Shown piece after piece: positions 8,180 to 16,790 of a stretch of DNA of 44,511 bases. Within the stretch, counting starts at the first letter, position 1. The number at the start of each line of letters is the position of its first letter. The stretch is taken from the NCBI GenBank assembly GCA_900318625.1, contig ONLG01000011.1:1-44511 (forward strand). The letters are read 5' to 3'. Source of the DNA: an uncultured Prevotella sp. Lineage in GTDB: Bacteria > Bacteroidota > Bacteroidia > Bacteroidales > Bacteroidaceae. Position numbers and translations under genes: made by a program. The notes beneath the pieces were generated by a model. The model was given only the letters and a program-made list of their open reading frames with translations. It made no database searches and had not been told where the DNA came from.

Positions 8180-8378
8180 GCCCTGTATGTCCCGTTTTTT
8201 CGTATCTTTGCGCTCAAACAGAGCGCATACGGAAAATAAAGACATAATCCTCCAGCAAGGAGAAACAAGACATGACAAGCATATCCCTTCGACCAAAACA
8301 ACTTGTTTTGGTCTCAAATAAGGCTGTAAATGGAAAGCTATAAGGGCTTAAACGCAGACCAAAACAAGTTGTTTTGGT
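8180..8378 (+). promoter_or_regulatory. Promoter-like box, possible 23-codon ORF and two 21-bp palindromes
   Basis: A good -7 element TATCTTTG lies at 8203-8210 without a clear -33 box. An AAGGAG-like ribosome site precedes an ATG at 8272 that opens a 23-codon frame to 8343. Two 21-bp palindromes follow: ACCAAAACAACTTGTTTTGG (+T) at 8292-8312, inside that frame, and its exact reverse complement at 8358-8378, 66 bp away. Each is symmetric except for the centre base. The layout looks like an operator region without its gene. The small frame is not confidently coding. Confidence 0.4.
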
Positions 8379-8489
8379 TTGAGATTAGGCCCTAGGCGCA
8401 AACCACTGTAGCCAAGGCAGATGACAAACGGCCTGCAAGGCAATCATAACGCCGTTTAGAAAAACATCAGGCTTGGCAGTAGTTGGTGG

Positions 8490-9245
8490 CTACGGCTGGG
8501 TCTCTACCTTGCAGCGGCAACATTCCGTGCCGTCGGTGCGGGTGATGCGCACGCAGTATTCTCCCTCGGCTGTCTGTTCACGGTAGAAAGAGAGTGTGTC
8601 GCCGGCATGGGCTTCGGCAACGTAGGCTATCTCTATGCGCTTGACGGCATGGCTTCGGTACCACTCCATGTCCCAGAGGTCAAGCACGTGCTCGATGTAT
8701 TTCACCGAGTTTACGTGGCCGTTGATGTCCACATCGCTGTAGTAGGTATCAATGCTGCGCACCAGCTCAGCGCCATCGCCCATCCTGACACGTCCTCCGC
8801 GCTCTATGGGGCACTCCTTGTCGGCCAGCACATAGTCGTTTATCGCTCCGTCGTTGACGGCGAAGAGGTCGGTCGGCTGGCGTGTCTGAACGTCAATCAT
8901 TGCCCACACGCTGCGACCGTAGCCGTAGACCTGACCTGTAGCAGCATCCTCGACCTTGAAGTTGCGGTTTGTGAAATAGCGCATCGCGCTTTCCACCCAC
9001 GTCTCAACGGCGAGCCTACTGTATGCCAGCGGCATCTCGTCCATCTCTACAGCCAACCGCGAGAGCACCCACGTCTTGCCTATCGTGCTCAGATAGTTCA
9101 TGCCGAAACCACGGTCGTTGCTGTGGAAGTCGGCGGCATTGAGCAGATGGTTGCCCAGATGACCCATAAACAGCCGGTTGGAGAAGTCGCAATGGAACGG
9201 CTCTGCCAGGAACTCATATCGTCCTGTCTTTGATATTTCGCTCAT
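8490..9245 (-). CDS. Acyl-ACP thioesterase (FatA/FatB-like)
   Basis: The 251-residue protein is of the normal size for a bacterial acyl-ACP thioesterase with two hot-dog halves. It has the conserved N-terminal stretch (YEFLAEPFHCDFSNRLFMG), the first-domain helix region (LSTIGKTWVLSRLAVEMDEM) and the second-domain signature DVDINGHVNSVKYIEHVLD, whose Asp, Asn and His match the catalytic set of plant FatA/FatB. It hydrolyses acyl-ACP to free fatty acid. It is the last gene of ilvD-ilvB-ilvN-thioesterase, 4 bp after ilvN. In many Bacteroidales such a gene sits between ilvN and ilvC; a link to branched-chain acyl groups is an inference. Confidence 0.9.
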   Translation of the reverse strand: MSEISKTGRYEFLAEPFHCDFSNRLFMGHLGNHLLNAADFHSNDRGFGMNYLSTIGKTWVLSRLAVEMDEMPLAYSRLAVETWVESAMRYFTNRNFKVEDAATGQVYGYGRSVWAMIDVQTRQPTDLFAVNDGAINDYVLADKECPIERGGRVRMGDGAELVRSIDTYYSDVDINGHVNSVKYIEHVLDLWDMEWYRSHAVKRIEIAYVAEAHAGDTLSFYREQTAEGEYCVRITRTDGTECCRCKVETQP

Positions 9246-9249
9246 AATC

Positions 9250-9804
9250 TTAACTCAATTCTTCCTGTCTGCGCTGATGCAGGTATTCGGCTATCGGCTC
9301 CTCTGGACTCCTTGTGACTGCTATGCGACCGCTGCGGCTATATTGCAATATGCAGCCAAAACCGTTGAGCTTGTCGTAGAGATTGGTGATGTCCTCGGTA
9401 ACGCCTGCCAGCTGCACGGTGGTGTAGGTCGGGTTCACCTCCATCATGCGTGCATCGTGCCAGCGTATGGTGCGCGAAATCTCGGGATTTTCCATCAGCT
9501 TAGGCGTGGAAATCTTGTAGAGGCCCACCTCGTGGATGAATATCTGGTCGTCGGTGTAGTAGTTGGCCTTCACCACGTCAATCTTTTTTTCTATCTGTCG
9601 GGTAATCTTCTCTATCTGGTCGGGGGTGCTCCATGCCGTGATAGTATATTGGTGAATACCCTTGAAGCTGGATGCCGACACGTTCAGGCTCTCGATGTTG
9701 ACCTGACGACGCGTGAACACGGCGGTTATCTGGTTCAGAATACCTGCTATGTTCTCTGAATACACCAGCAGGGTGTAGAACTTTCTGTCTTCCATTTCCT
9801 TCAT
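9250..9804 (-). CDS. ilvN: Acetolactate synthase small (regulatory) subunit
   Basis: The 184-residue protein has an N-terminal ACT domain (FYTLLVYSENIAGILNQITA, then RRQVNIESLNVSAS) that in this family binds valine for feedback inhibition. A C-terminal small-subunit domain follows (TIRWHDARMMEVNPTYTTVQ, LNGFGCILQYSRSGRIAVTR). It stabilises and regulates the catalytic subunit IlvB in the first shared step of valine and leucine synthesis and the parallel isoleucine step. It begins 2 bp after ilvB, typical of translational coupling. Confidence 0.93.
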   Translation of the reverse strand: MKEMEDRKFYTLLVYSENIAGILNQITAVFTRRQVNIESLNVSASSFKGIHQYTITAWSTPDQIEKITRQIEKKIDVVKANYYTDDQIFIHEVGLYKISTPKLMENPEISRTIRWHDARMMEVNPTYTTVQLAGVTEDITNLYDKLNGFGCILQYSRSGRIAVTRSPEEPIAEYLHQRRQEELS

Positions 9805-9806
9805 TG

Positions 9807-11519
9807 TTAAACGTTTATGTCGAGCATCATGTCGTCGACCGACATTCCCGGAGGTGTCATTGGCAGCACATCGTCGTCTTCACGGATGGCACATTCGAGG
9901 ATGAACGGCCCTTTCGTTGCCAGCATCTTCTCTACCGACGATGCCAGCAGGCTGCGGTCGGTGACAGCAAGGTAAGGTATGCCGTAGCCCTTGGCTATCT
10001 GCTCGTAGCAGGGATTGAGCATCTTGGTGAACGATTGGCGCCTTTGCCAGAACATATCCTGCCACTGACGCACGTTGCCCAGGTAGTTGTTGTTGAGCAA
10101 AATCATCTTCACGGGAGCCTGCTGCTCCATGATGGTGCCCAGTTCCTGTATGTTCATCTGAAATCCGCCGTCGCCCATGAAGCACACTACGGTGCGTCCC
10201 GGCGCGCCATAGGTGGCTCCCACTGCCGCAGGCATACCGTAGCCCATCGTTCCGAGACCACCGCTTGTGCACAGGCTGCGCTTCTTGGGATAGCGGAAAT
10301 AGCGTGTGGCGAAGAGCTGGTTCTGCCCTACGTCGGTCACGAGCACGGCATCGCCCTTGGTGGCTTCTGCCACGGCATTGACCACCTCGCCCATGAGCAG
10401 CGGGCCCTCGGTGGGATGTATGGCGGGCTCAATCACCTTCACCCGTTCTTTCTCGGCCAGCGGCTCAAACGACTTGCGCCATTCGGCATGGTCGCCCTTG
10501 TCCATCAGGGCTGTGATGGCAGGCAGGGCTATCTTGCAGTCGCCCACAACGGGCACGTGGGCATGAACATTCTTGCTTATCTCGCTATGGTCGATGTCGA
10601 TATGTATCACCTTTGCCTGTCGGGCATAGGTCTTCAGGCTGCCCGTCACACGGTCGCTGAAGCGCATACCTATGGCTATGAGCACGTCACATTCCTGCTC
10701 TTTTATGTTTGGAGCATAGTTGCCATGCATACCCAACATTCCCACATTCAGCGGATGGCTGTCGGGCAAGGCCGACAAGCCCAGCATGGTGCGTCCGGCT
10801 GGTATGTCGCCTTTCTCCAGGAATGTGGCAAGCTCTTGCTGCGCATTACCCAGCTCCACGCCCTGCCCTACCAGTGCCAGCGGCTTCTTGGCAGAGTTTA
10901 TGAGTCGCGCAGCTTCGTGTATGGCAGCATCATCGAGTGCTGGTGATGGCACATAGGAGCGCACAAAGTCCACCTTCACGGGCTTGTAGTCCACCATCTC
11001 GGTCTGTGCGTTCTTTGGGAAATCGAGCACCACGGGGCCCGGTCGCCCTGAGCGGGCAATATAGAAAGCGCGGCTCACGGCCCACGCTATGTCTTCTGCA
11101 CGGCGTATCTGGTAGCTCCACTTGGATATTGGCTGCGCCACACCAACGAGGTCTACCTCCTGAAAGGCATCGGTACCGAGGGCCGCTATGGGCACCTGAC
11201 CTGCTATGACGACTATCGGAGTGGAGTCTATCATGGCATCGGCAACGCCGGTGAGCGTGTTGGTAGCTCCCGGACCGCTTGTCACCAAGGCCACTCCCAC
11301 CCTGCCCGACACGCGGGCAAAGCCTTCGGCAGCGTGGGTGGCTGCCTGCTCGTGGCGCACCAGTATGTGGTCGAAAGCTTTCTTCTCGCCACGAGTATAA
11401 TCGTAAAGGGCATCATATACGGGCATGATGCTGCCGCCGGGATAGCCGAAGATGGTTTCCACACCTTCGTTCTTCAATGACAGCATCAATGCCTCTGAAC
11501 CTGTTATCTTTCCCATCAA
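9807..11519 (-). CDS. ilvB: Acetolactate synthase large (catalytic) subunit
   Basis: The 570-residue, full-length thiamine-diphosphate enzyme condenses two pyruvates, or pyruvate with 2-oxobutyrate. The catalytic glutamate lies in RHEQAATHAAEGFAR. The central FAD/DHS-like domain spans about residues 190-330. The C-terminal cofactor motif is GDGGFQMNIQELGTI...NNNYLGNV, the usual GDG-to-NN pattern. Either of two adjacent ATG codons could start it (MMGKITGSEAL). It lies 23 bp after ilvD and 2 bp before ilvN in the same operon. Confidence 0.95.
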   Translation of the reverse strand: MMGKITGSEALMLSLKNEGVETIFGYPGGSIMPVYDALYDYTRGEKKAFDHILVRHEQAATHAAEGFARVSGRVGVALVTSGPGATNTLTGVADAMIDSTPIVVIAGQVPIAALGTDAFQEVDLVGVAQPISKWSYQIRRAEDIAWAVSRAFYIARSGRPGPVVLDFPKNAQTEMVDYKPVKVDFVRSYVPSPALDDAAIHEAARLINSAKKPLALVGQGVELGNAQQELATFLEKGDIPAGRTMLGLSALPDSHPLNVGMLGMHGNYAPNIKEQECDVLIAIGMRFSDRVTGSLKTYARQAKVIHIDIDHSEISKNVHAHVPVVGDCKIALPAITALMDKGDHAEWRKSFEPLAEKERVKVIEPAIHPTEGPLLMGEVVNAVAEATKGDAVLVTDVGQNQLFATRYFRYPKKRSLCTSGGLGTMGYGMPAAVGATYGAPGRTVVCFMGDGGFQMNIQELGTIMEQQAPVKMILLNNNYLGNVRQWQDMFWQRRQSFTKMLNPCYEQIAKGYGIPYLAVTDRSLLASSVEKMLATKGPFILECAIREDDDVLPMTPPGMSVDDMMLDINV

Positions 11520-11542
11520 TCCTTATCCTTAATACAAATTGG

Positions 11543-13345
11543 TTAGTCTATTATCCTCACGCCACCCTTGTCGGCTGAGCTTACACTCTGCGCGTATGCT
11601 CTCAGTGCCTTGCTCACCGTGCGTTTCCGCTTCAGGGGCTGCTGCTCGCGGGCTGCAAGCTCCTCGTCGGAGAGCTTCACGTTGATGCTGCGCGAGGGTA
11701 TGTCGATTACTATTATGTCGCCGTCTTTTATCTTTCCGATATTGCCGCCCTGGGCAGCCTCGGGCGAGATATGGCCGATTGAGAGTCCGCTGGTTCCGCC
11801 AGAGAAGCGTCCGTCGGTAATCAGTGCACACTCCTTGCCCAGGTGCATCGACTTGATATACGATGTGGGATAGAGCATCTCCTGCATACCGGGACCGCCC
11901 TTGGGACCTTCGTGGGTGATGACCACGCAGTCGCCGCTCTTGACGCGGCCTCCGAGGATGCCCTCGCAGGCATCTTCCTGAGAGTCGAACACCACTGCCG
12001 GACCTTCAAAATGCCACAGCTCCGCGTCCACGCCTGCCGTCTTCACCACACAGCCGTCCTGGGCTATGTTGCCGAAGAGCACTGCCAGACCACCATCCTT
12101 GGTGTAGGCATGGGCCAGGTCGCGTATGCAGCCGTTGGCACGGTCGGTGTCGAGCGTACCCCACTGTGCGTTCTGGCTGCCCATCTTCGTGGAGAAGCGG
12201 CCACCGGGAGCACTCTGATAGATGCGGTTGGCATCGAAGTCCACCCTGCCGTCGGTGATGCAGTATTTGTCCATAGCCTCGGCAAGGGTCATGCCGTCAA
12301 CGCGCTGGGCGGTGCCGTCGACCAGACCACCCTTCGACAGCTCGTGCATGATGCCCAGAATACCTCCGGCACGGTTGCACTCCTGCACGCTATACTTCTG
12401 CGTATTGGGCGAAAGCTTGCACAGGCAAGGCACGCGGCGGCTCAGCTCGTCGATGTCCTTCATCGTGAAGTCGGCACCGGCTTCCTGGGCAACGGCCAGC
12501 AGATGGAGCACGGTATTGGTGCTTCCGCCCATGGCTATGTCGAGAGTCATGGCGTTGAGGAACGCCTGGCGAGTGGCAATGTTGCGCGGCAGCACGCTTT
12601 CGTCGCCCTGCTCATAGTAGGCCAAGGCATTGTTTACCACCTGTCGGGCGGCATCACGGAACAGCTGCACGCGGTTTTCGTGGGTCGCAAGGATCGTTCC
12701 GTTGCCGGGAAGCGACAGTCCGATGGCCTCGGTAAGCGAGTTCATGGAGTTTGCTGTGAACATTCCCGAACAGCTGCCGCAGCCTGGGCACGCGCAGTTT
12801 TCAAGCTCGGCCATGTCGGCATCGCTCACCGAGGGGTCGGCACCTTTCACCATTGCCGTGATAAGGTCGGCGTTCTCGCCACGCCAGCGGCCTGCTTCCA
12901 TCGGGCCACCGCTACAGAACACGGTGGGGATATTAAGGCGCATGGCCGCCATCAACATTCCGGGAGTCACCTTGTCGCAGTTAGAGATACATATCATGGC
13001 ATCGGCCTTGTGGGCATTGACCATGTATTCCACCGAGTCGGCTATGATGTCACGGCTGGGAAGCGAGTAGAGCATACCGTCGTGGCCCATGGCAATGCCG
13101 TCGTCGATGGCTATCGTGTTGAACTCGGCGGCGTAGCAGCCCATAGCCTCTATCTCCCGGCGCACTATCTGGCCCACTTCATGCAGGTGGGTGTGACCCG
13201 GGACAAACTGTGTGAAGGAGTTTACTATGGCTATAATAGGCTTGCCAAACTGTTCGCGCTTCATGCCCGTAGCCACCCAAAGGGCACGGGCACCGGCCAT
13301 ACGGCGACCTTCGGTGCATACCGAACTGCGTAACTGATGTTTCAT
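11543..13345 (-). CDS. ilvD: Dihydroxy-acid dehydratase
   Basis: I placed the start at the ATG at 13345 ([20 protein letters not shown]), giving 600 residues. The upstream in-frame ATG at 13378 falls on the -7 promoter element and cannot be used. IlvD dehydrates dihydroxy-isovalerate and dihydroxy-methylvalerate to the 2-oxoacids. The iron-sulfur ligands are visible: [15 protein letters not shown] and [19 protein letters not shown]. The family end [15 protein letters not shown]-type motif is present ([20 protein letters not shown]). It is the first gene of the ilv operon, which has a short leader of about 25 bases, so no attenuator fits here. Confidence 0.95.
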   Translation of the reverse strand: MKHQLRSSVCTEGRRMAGARALWVATGMKREQFGKPIIAIVNSFTQFVPGHTHLHEVGQIVRREIEAMGCYAAEFNTIAIDDGIAMGHDGMLYSLPSRDIIADSVEYMVNAHKADAMICISNCDKVTPGMLMAAMRLNIPTVFCSGGPMEAGRWRGENADLITAMVKGADPSVSDADMAELENCACPGCGSCSGMFTANSMNSLTEAIGLSLPGNGTILATHENRVQLFRDAARQVVNNALAYYEQGDESVLPRNIATRQAFLNAMTLDIAMGGSTNTVLHLLAVAQEAGADFTMKDIDELSRRVPCLCKLSPNTQKYSVQECNRAGGILGIMHELSKGGLVDGTAQRVDGMTLAEAMDKYCITDGRVDFDANRIYQSAPGGRFSTKMGSQNAQWGTLDTDRANGCIRDLAHAYTKDGGLAVLFGNIAQDGCVVKTAGVDAELWHFEGPAVVFDSQEDACEGILGGRVKSGDCVVITHEGPKGGPGMQEMLYPTSYIKSMHLGKECALITDGRFSGGTSGLSIGHISPEAAQGGNIGKIKDGDIIVIDIPSRSINVKLSDEELAAREQQPLKRKRTVSKALRAYAQSVSSADKGGVRIID

Positions 13346-13375
13346 TGTTGTATGGAATATTGTAAAAAACGTCTG

Positions 13376-13407
13376 CAAAGTTACTCAGTTTTTACATAAC
13401 AGACAAC
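13376..13407 (-). promoter_or_regulatory. Promoter of the ilvD-ilvB-ilvN-thioesterase operon
   Basis: On the minus strand TTG (13406-13404) is followed after 20 bases by TAACTTTG (13383-13376). Initiation is expected about 7 bases later, 20-25 bases before the ilvD ATG. Confidence 0.7.
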
Positions 13408-13890
13408 TCTTTGCGTAATTATATTAGATTATTTGCAAAGCCCTGCGAAAACAAATCGTAACAAAAACCTATACAAAATCTATCAATCCGTTACAAGACA
13501 GCCCGCAGAACAAACAATCCAAAACCGCAAACAAATCTGAAGCAGAGCAAATTCTGCAAAACCGAAGCAGCTCACGCGACAAGCCCACCACGCCATACGG
13601 CCACCCTGCAAACGCCGCGCCACACGCCACCTCGCACTGAGCATAAACCAATATGCCCCATATTACCGACCAATATGGCCCATATTACCAACCAATATGG
13701 CCCATATTACCGACCAATATGGCCCATATTACTTTCCCATAAGACCCATAAGACATATAGGCCCCTTAAGCTTTACAAGACACCAAGCCACTCCTCCCCC
13801 AACTGAGGGGCATGAAGAGTGGCTTCGGAGAGGGTCTCTCTTCCAATCAGTCATGGCGAGTTGCGTCCTGTCAGCAACCTGTAAGCACAC
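13408..13890. other. Long spacer between ilvD promoter and ompA terminator
   Basis: Nearly 500 bases with no convincing gene. It contains an AT-rich stretch near the ilv promoter, a 60-codon open frame on the minus strand (13469-13651) lacking any recognisable feature, the four-unit AATATG array at 13650-13730, and a degenerate C-rich/G-rich hairpin at about 13792-13830 (CTCCCCCAACTGAGGGG). Confidence 0.6.
13650..13730. repeat. AATATG array 1 (four 22-bp units)
   Basis: Near-palindromic units AATATGnnnCATATT start at 13650, 13672, 13694 and 13716, an exact 22-bp period. Spacers are ACCGACC or ACCAACC. The array ends in ATTACTTTCCC. Centres read CCC, GCC, GCC and GCC. Confidence 0.9.
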
Positions 13891-13925
13891 AAAAAAAGTT
13901 CCCCTTGCTCTCGCAAAGGGAACTT
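13891..13925 (-). terminator. Terminator of the ompA-like gene
   Basis: On the minus strand AAGTTCCCTTTGC pairs with GCAAGGGGAACTT across a 4-base loop and runs into TTTTTTT. It lies about 54 bp past the stop codon. Confidence 0.85.
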
Positions 13926-13978
13926 CTGAATTATGTTAAGTAAGGTTATTACTTATTTCACTGTACTCTTCTTACCGA

Positions 13979-15055
13979 TTATTTAACGGTTACGATAGCC
14001 AGACGGTTAGAGGTTGTACCCTGTACGCCCTTACCAATAGCGCTGTCAACGATAACGCCACGGCCCTCGAGGTAAGACTTAACAGCGTTGGCACGATCCT
14101 GAGAGAGAATCTGGTTCTTCTCAGCGCTACCCTCGGGAGAAGCAGTACCTACGATTTCAACGTGCTTGCCAGCAGCAATGCCGTCAAGAGCCTTCTTGGC
14201 ATCGTTGGTCAGGTTAGACTTAGCCTGTGCGAAGGTGATGAACATCAGGTTGTCAACAGTTACCTTCTTCTCAACAATCTTCTCTACTACCTTCTCTACT
14301 ACCTCAGGCTTGCGGTTCTTCAGAGCGTTGATCTCAGCGTTCAGGCGGTCGATCTCATCCTGATCGTACAGCTTAGCAAGTGCGAAGTTGTGAGTACCGT
14401 TAGAGTTCTTGAACTTGTAAACAAGACCTGCGTTCAGCTGAACGAACGAACGGTTCAGGTTGTACTGATACTTGTTCTTGAATACACCGTAGTTGATAGA
14501 AGGCTCGATGAAGAGCTGAAGAGCCTTTGCCTTGCCAAGGTTGAAAGCGAAGTCAAGAGCAGCCTTTGAAGTAGCGTCGTTAGATACGGCGTTAACAGGA
14601 CGAAGAGCGTTAGCTGTGATGCCAGCACCCTCATACTTGCCAAATCCGTGCATCCAACCGAAGCCGAACAGAGCGCTGAGCTCGAAGAAGCGAGGCTCAC
14701 CTTTGTAACCTGCGAAGAGGTTCATAAGGTTGAAGCTTGCCAACAGGTTTACGTTAACGGCCTTTGCGAAGGTGTTGGTACGGAGGTCGCGAGCGCGATT
14801 GTACTGAGCACGGTCGTTGAAGTAAACGTTACCTTCAGCGAGCAGACCGAATACCGGGGTGATGTTCTTACCAATACGGATACCTGCGTTGGGATTGAGG
14901 TTGTGTGTCCAAACGTTCTTATTAGTCTTAGTAGAAACACCGCCCTGGATACCGATATACCAGTTGTCGGTAAACTTGCTACCAACTACTGTTGTCTGTG
15001 CAGAAGCAGCAACAGTCATGGAAGCAGCAGCAAAGAATAAAACTAACTTTTTCAT
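13979..15055 (-). CDS. OmpA-family outer-membrane porin
   Basis: The 358-residue protein has a signal peptide (MKKLVLFFAAASMTVAASAQ). An eight-strand-type beta-barrel covers about residues 25-220, with alternating aromatic strands (DNWYIGIQGGVSTKTNK, LFIEPSINYGVFKNKYQYNL). A short coiled coil follows (DQDEIDRLNAEINALKNRKP, then a VEKVVEKIVEKK repeat). The C-terminal OmpA peptidoglycan-binding domain contains VEIVGTASPEGSAEKNQ and LSQDRANAVKSYLEGRGV. Codon use is strongly biased, fitting a highly expressed major porin. It has its own strong promoter and terminator. It anchors the outer membrane to peptidoglycan. Confidence 0.93.
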   Translation of the reverse strand: MKKLVLFFAAASMTVAASAQTTVVGSKFTDNWYIGIQGGVSTKTNKNVWTHNLNPNAGIRIGKNITPVFGLLAEGNVYFNDRAQYNRARDLRTNTFAKAVNVNLLASFNLMNLFAGYKGEPRFFELSALFGFGWMHGFGKYEGAGITANALRPVNAVSNDATSKAALDFAFNLGKAKALQLFIEPSINYGVFKNKYQYNLNRSFVQLNAGLVYKFKNSNGTHNFALAKLYDQDEIDRLNAEINALKNRKPEVVEKVVEKIVEKKVTVDNLMFITFAQAKSNLTNDAKKALDGIAAGKHVEIVGTASPEGSAEKNQILSQDRANAVKSYLEGRGVIVDSAIGKGVQGTTSNRLAIVTVK

Positions 15056-15116
15056 TTTTCTCTCTAATTTAAAATTATTAAAAAACGTAAAAAATATAAG
15101 TCTTGTAAATCGTCTG

Positions 15117-15148
15117 CAAAGTAAGGATATTTTTCATTAACAGCCAAA
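15117..15148 (-). promoter_or_regulatory. Promoter of the ompA-like gene
   Basis: Minus strand: TTTG (15148-15145), 20 bases, TTACTTTG (15124-15117), giving a 5' leader of about 55 AT-rich bases before the ATG at 15055. Confidence 0.7.
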
Positions 15149-15390
15149 TAATCAGACTAAAAAGTGCTTTGAAAAGCTATTTTTAGGGCAATTGAGAGTG
15201 AAAACGATGATTTAAATCAAAGTTTTCAGCCCACTGAGCACTTTTTACATAAAATAACATTACGCAGGTTTGCTCCGTTTTCTTTAACATATTGGTACAC
15301 ATTATTTATATATATGCGCGCGCGAAGCCGATTGAAACGTTCGCAATATGGACAGCGGAGCGCTCTCTGCAAGGGCACAACCACAAAGAT
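15149..15390. other. AT-rich spacer upstream of ompA
   Basis: No gene is visible. An 18-base alternating pyrimidine-purine run (TATATATATGCGCGCGCG, 15307-15324) lies in the middle. Confidence 0.5.
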
Positions 15391-15431
15391 AGAGCCTGCC
15401 CGGTAAGCTTCTTGCTACCCGGACAGGCTCT
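15391..15431 (-). terminator. Stem-loop terminator of the 2-oxoacid oxidoreductase operon
   Basis: AGAGCCTG.CCGG.TA and its near-complement TACCCGGACAGGCTCT form a long, slightly imperfect hairpin 24 bp past the last gene. The T-tract after it on the minus strand is weak. Confidence 0.6.
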
Positions 15432-15454
15432 TTCTGCCTATATAAGAGCTGCGC

Positions 15455-15997
15455 TTATTGCTTCTCTATGATCTTCATGCCTTCGGCAACGGCTTCCATG
15501 TTGAGCGGTATCATGCCGTGATGGCGCTCGGGAAGCGACTTGAACAAAGCCTTGTTGAGTCCTTCGGTGCTCACTACGGGGCAAACCTTCAGCAGTCCGC
15601 CCAGCACTATCATGTTGAACACCTTGGAGTTCTTCATCTCGGCAGCCTTGTCCATGGCATCAATGCGATATACATTGATGTCGGAACGGGTAGGCGGATT
15701 GATGATGCCATAGCTGTCGTAGATAAGTATGCCACCGGGCTTCACCTTGGGCAGGAACTTGTCGAGCGAGGGCTGGTTGAGAACGATAGCCACATCGTAC
15801 TTGCTGAGGATAGGCGACGATACGCGCTCGTCACTGACAATGACCGTAACGTTGGCTGTTCCGCCTCGCTGCTCAGGGCCGTAGGCAGGCATCCATGTCA
15901 CTTCCTTGTCTTCCATAAGTCCCGAATAGGCCAGTATCTTACCCATTGAGAGCACACCCTGTCCTCCGAATCCACTGATAATTATTTCTGTTTTCAT
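15455..15997 (-). CDS. 2-oxoacid:ferredoxin oxidoreductase gamma subunit
   Basis: The 180-residue subunit has the family's N-terminal GFGGQGVLSMGKILAYSG and AYGPEQRGGTANVTVIVSDE motifs. Together with the alpha, beta and delta subunits upstream it oxidatively decarboxylates a 2-oxoacid to acyl-CoA, passing electrons to ferredoxin. In Bacteroidetes such operons are annotated as 2-oxoglutarate (Kor) or 2-oxoisovalerate (Vor) oxidoreductases; the sequence alone does not let me decide. It is the last gene of the operon, before a stem-loop terminator. Confidence 0.9.
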   Translation of the reverse strand: MKTEIIISGFGGQGVLSMGKILAYSGLMEDKEVTWMPAYGPEQRGGTANVTVIVSDERVSSPILSKYDVAIVLNQPSLDKFLPKVKPGGILIYDSYGIINPPTRSDINVYRIDAMDKAAEMKNSKVFNMIVLGGLLKVCPVVSTEGLNKALFKSLPERHHGMIPLNMEAVAEGMKIIEKQ

Positions 15998-16025
15998 GGT
16001 TATTCTGGTTTTACACGGTTCATGT

Positions 16026-16790
16026 TTAAAGTCCTGTGGTGTCCTTCAGGTCGCCCTTCTCGTAGAATTTGAACATATTTTCCTTCATCCACTCGTTGGC
16101 TTTCACAGGCGAGAGCTTCCAACCGCTGTTGCAAGTCGACACAATCTCGACGAGCGACGAGCCCTTTCCCTGCATCGAAGCCTCGAACGCCTTGCGTATG
16201 GCCTTCTTAGCCTTGCGGATAGAAGCCACGCTTTCCACGCTCTGACGTGTGACGTAGCACGTTCCCTCGAGCTGTGCGGCTATCTCGGTCATCTTCAGAG
16301 GATAGCCGTGGAGCTCCGGTGTACGTCCGTAGGGGCAGGTGGCAGTCTTCTGTCCGAGCAGCGTAGTGGGCGCCATCTGGCCTCCAGTCATGCCGTAGAT
16401 GGCATTGTTGATGAAGATGATGGTGATGTTCTCGCCTCGGTTGAGGGCATGAATGGTCTCTGCCGTACCGATGCAAGCCAGGTCGCCGTCGCCCTGATAG
16501 GTGAAAACGAGGCGCTCAGGCCACAGACGCTTGACGGCGGTAGCCACTGCGGGAGCACGTCCGTGGGCTGCTTCCTGCCAGTCGATGTCCAGATATTTGT
16601 AGGCAAACACGGCACATCCCACCGGGCTGACGCCCACGGTCTTCTCCTCCATGTGCATATCTTCAATGACTTCGGCCACGAGTTTGTGGACCACACCATG
16701 CGAACACCCCGGACAATAGTGCATGGGCACATCGTTCATCAGGGTCGGTTTCTTGTAGACAAGGTTCTCTTGACTTATTATCTCGTTCAT
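16026..16790 (-). CDS. 2-oxoacid:ferredoxin oxidoreductase beta subunit (TPP-binding)
   Basis: The 254-residue catalytic subunit binds thiamine diphosphate: motif GDGDLACIGTAETIHALNR followed by NNAIYGMTGGQMAPTT. YCPGCSHGVVH and SPVGCAVF carry cysteines typical of the family. Its ATG overlaps the alpha-subunit stop by four bases (16787-16790), so expression is coupled. It works with the alpha subunit to decarboxylate the 2-oxoacid and form acyl-CoA. Confidence 0.92.
   Translation of the reverse strand: MNEIISQENLVYKKPTLMNDVPMHYCPGCSHGVVHKLVAEVIEDMHMEEKTVGVSPVGCAVFAYKYLDIDWQEAAHGRAPAVATAVKRLWPERLVFTYQGDGDLACIGTAETIHALNRGENITIIFINNAIYGMTGGQMAPTTLLGQKTATCPYGRTPELHGYPLKMTEIAAQLEGTCYVTRQSVESVASIRKAKKAIRKAFEASMQGKGSSLVEIVSTCNSGWKLSPVKANEWMKENMFKFYEKGDLKDTTGL

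Noticed and set aside
9804-13333. Long open frames on the + strand opposite ilvB and ilvD (380 and 496 codons)
   Set aside because: They are antisense shadows of strongly conserved enzymes, rich in His/Val/Ala/Gly without motifs, and have no promoter or start context.
13346-13375. Ile/Val/Leu leader-peptide attenuator for the ilv operon
   Set aside because: The leader from the predicted start to the ilvD ATG is only about 25 bases, with no small ORF and no terminator.
13650-13730. Possible CRISPR array
   Set aside because: Units are tandem and palindromic with near-identical 7-bp spacers; there are no unique spacers and no cas genes.
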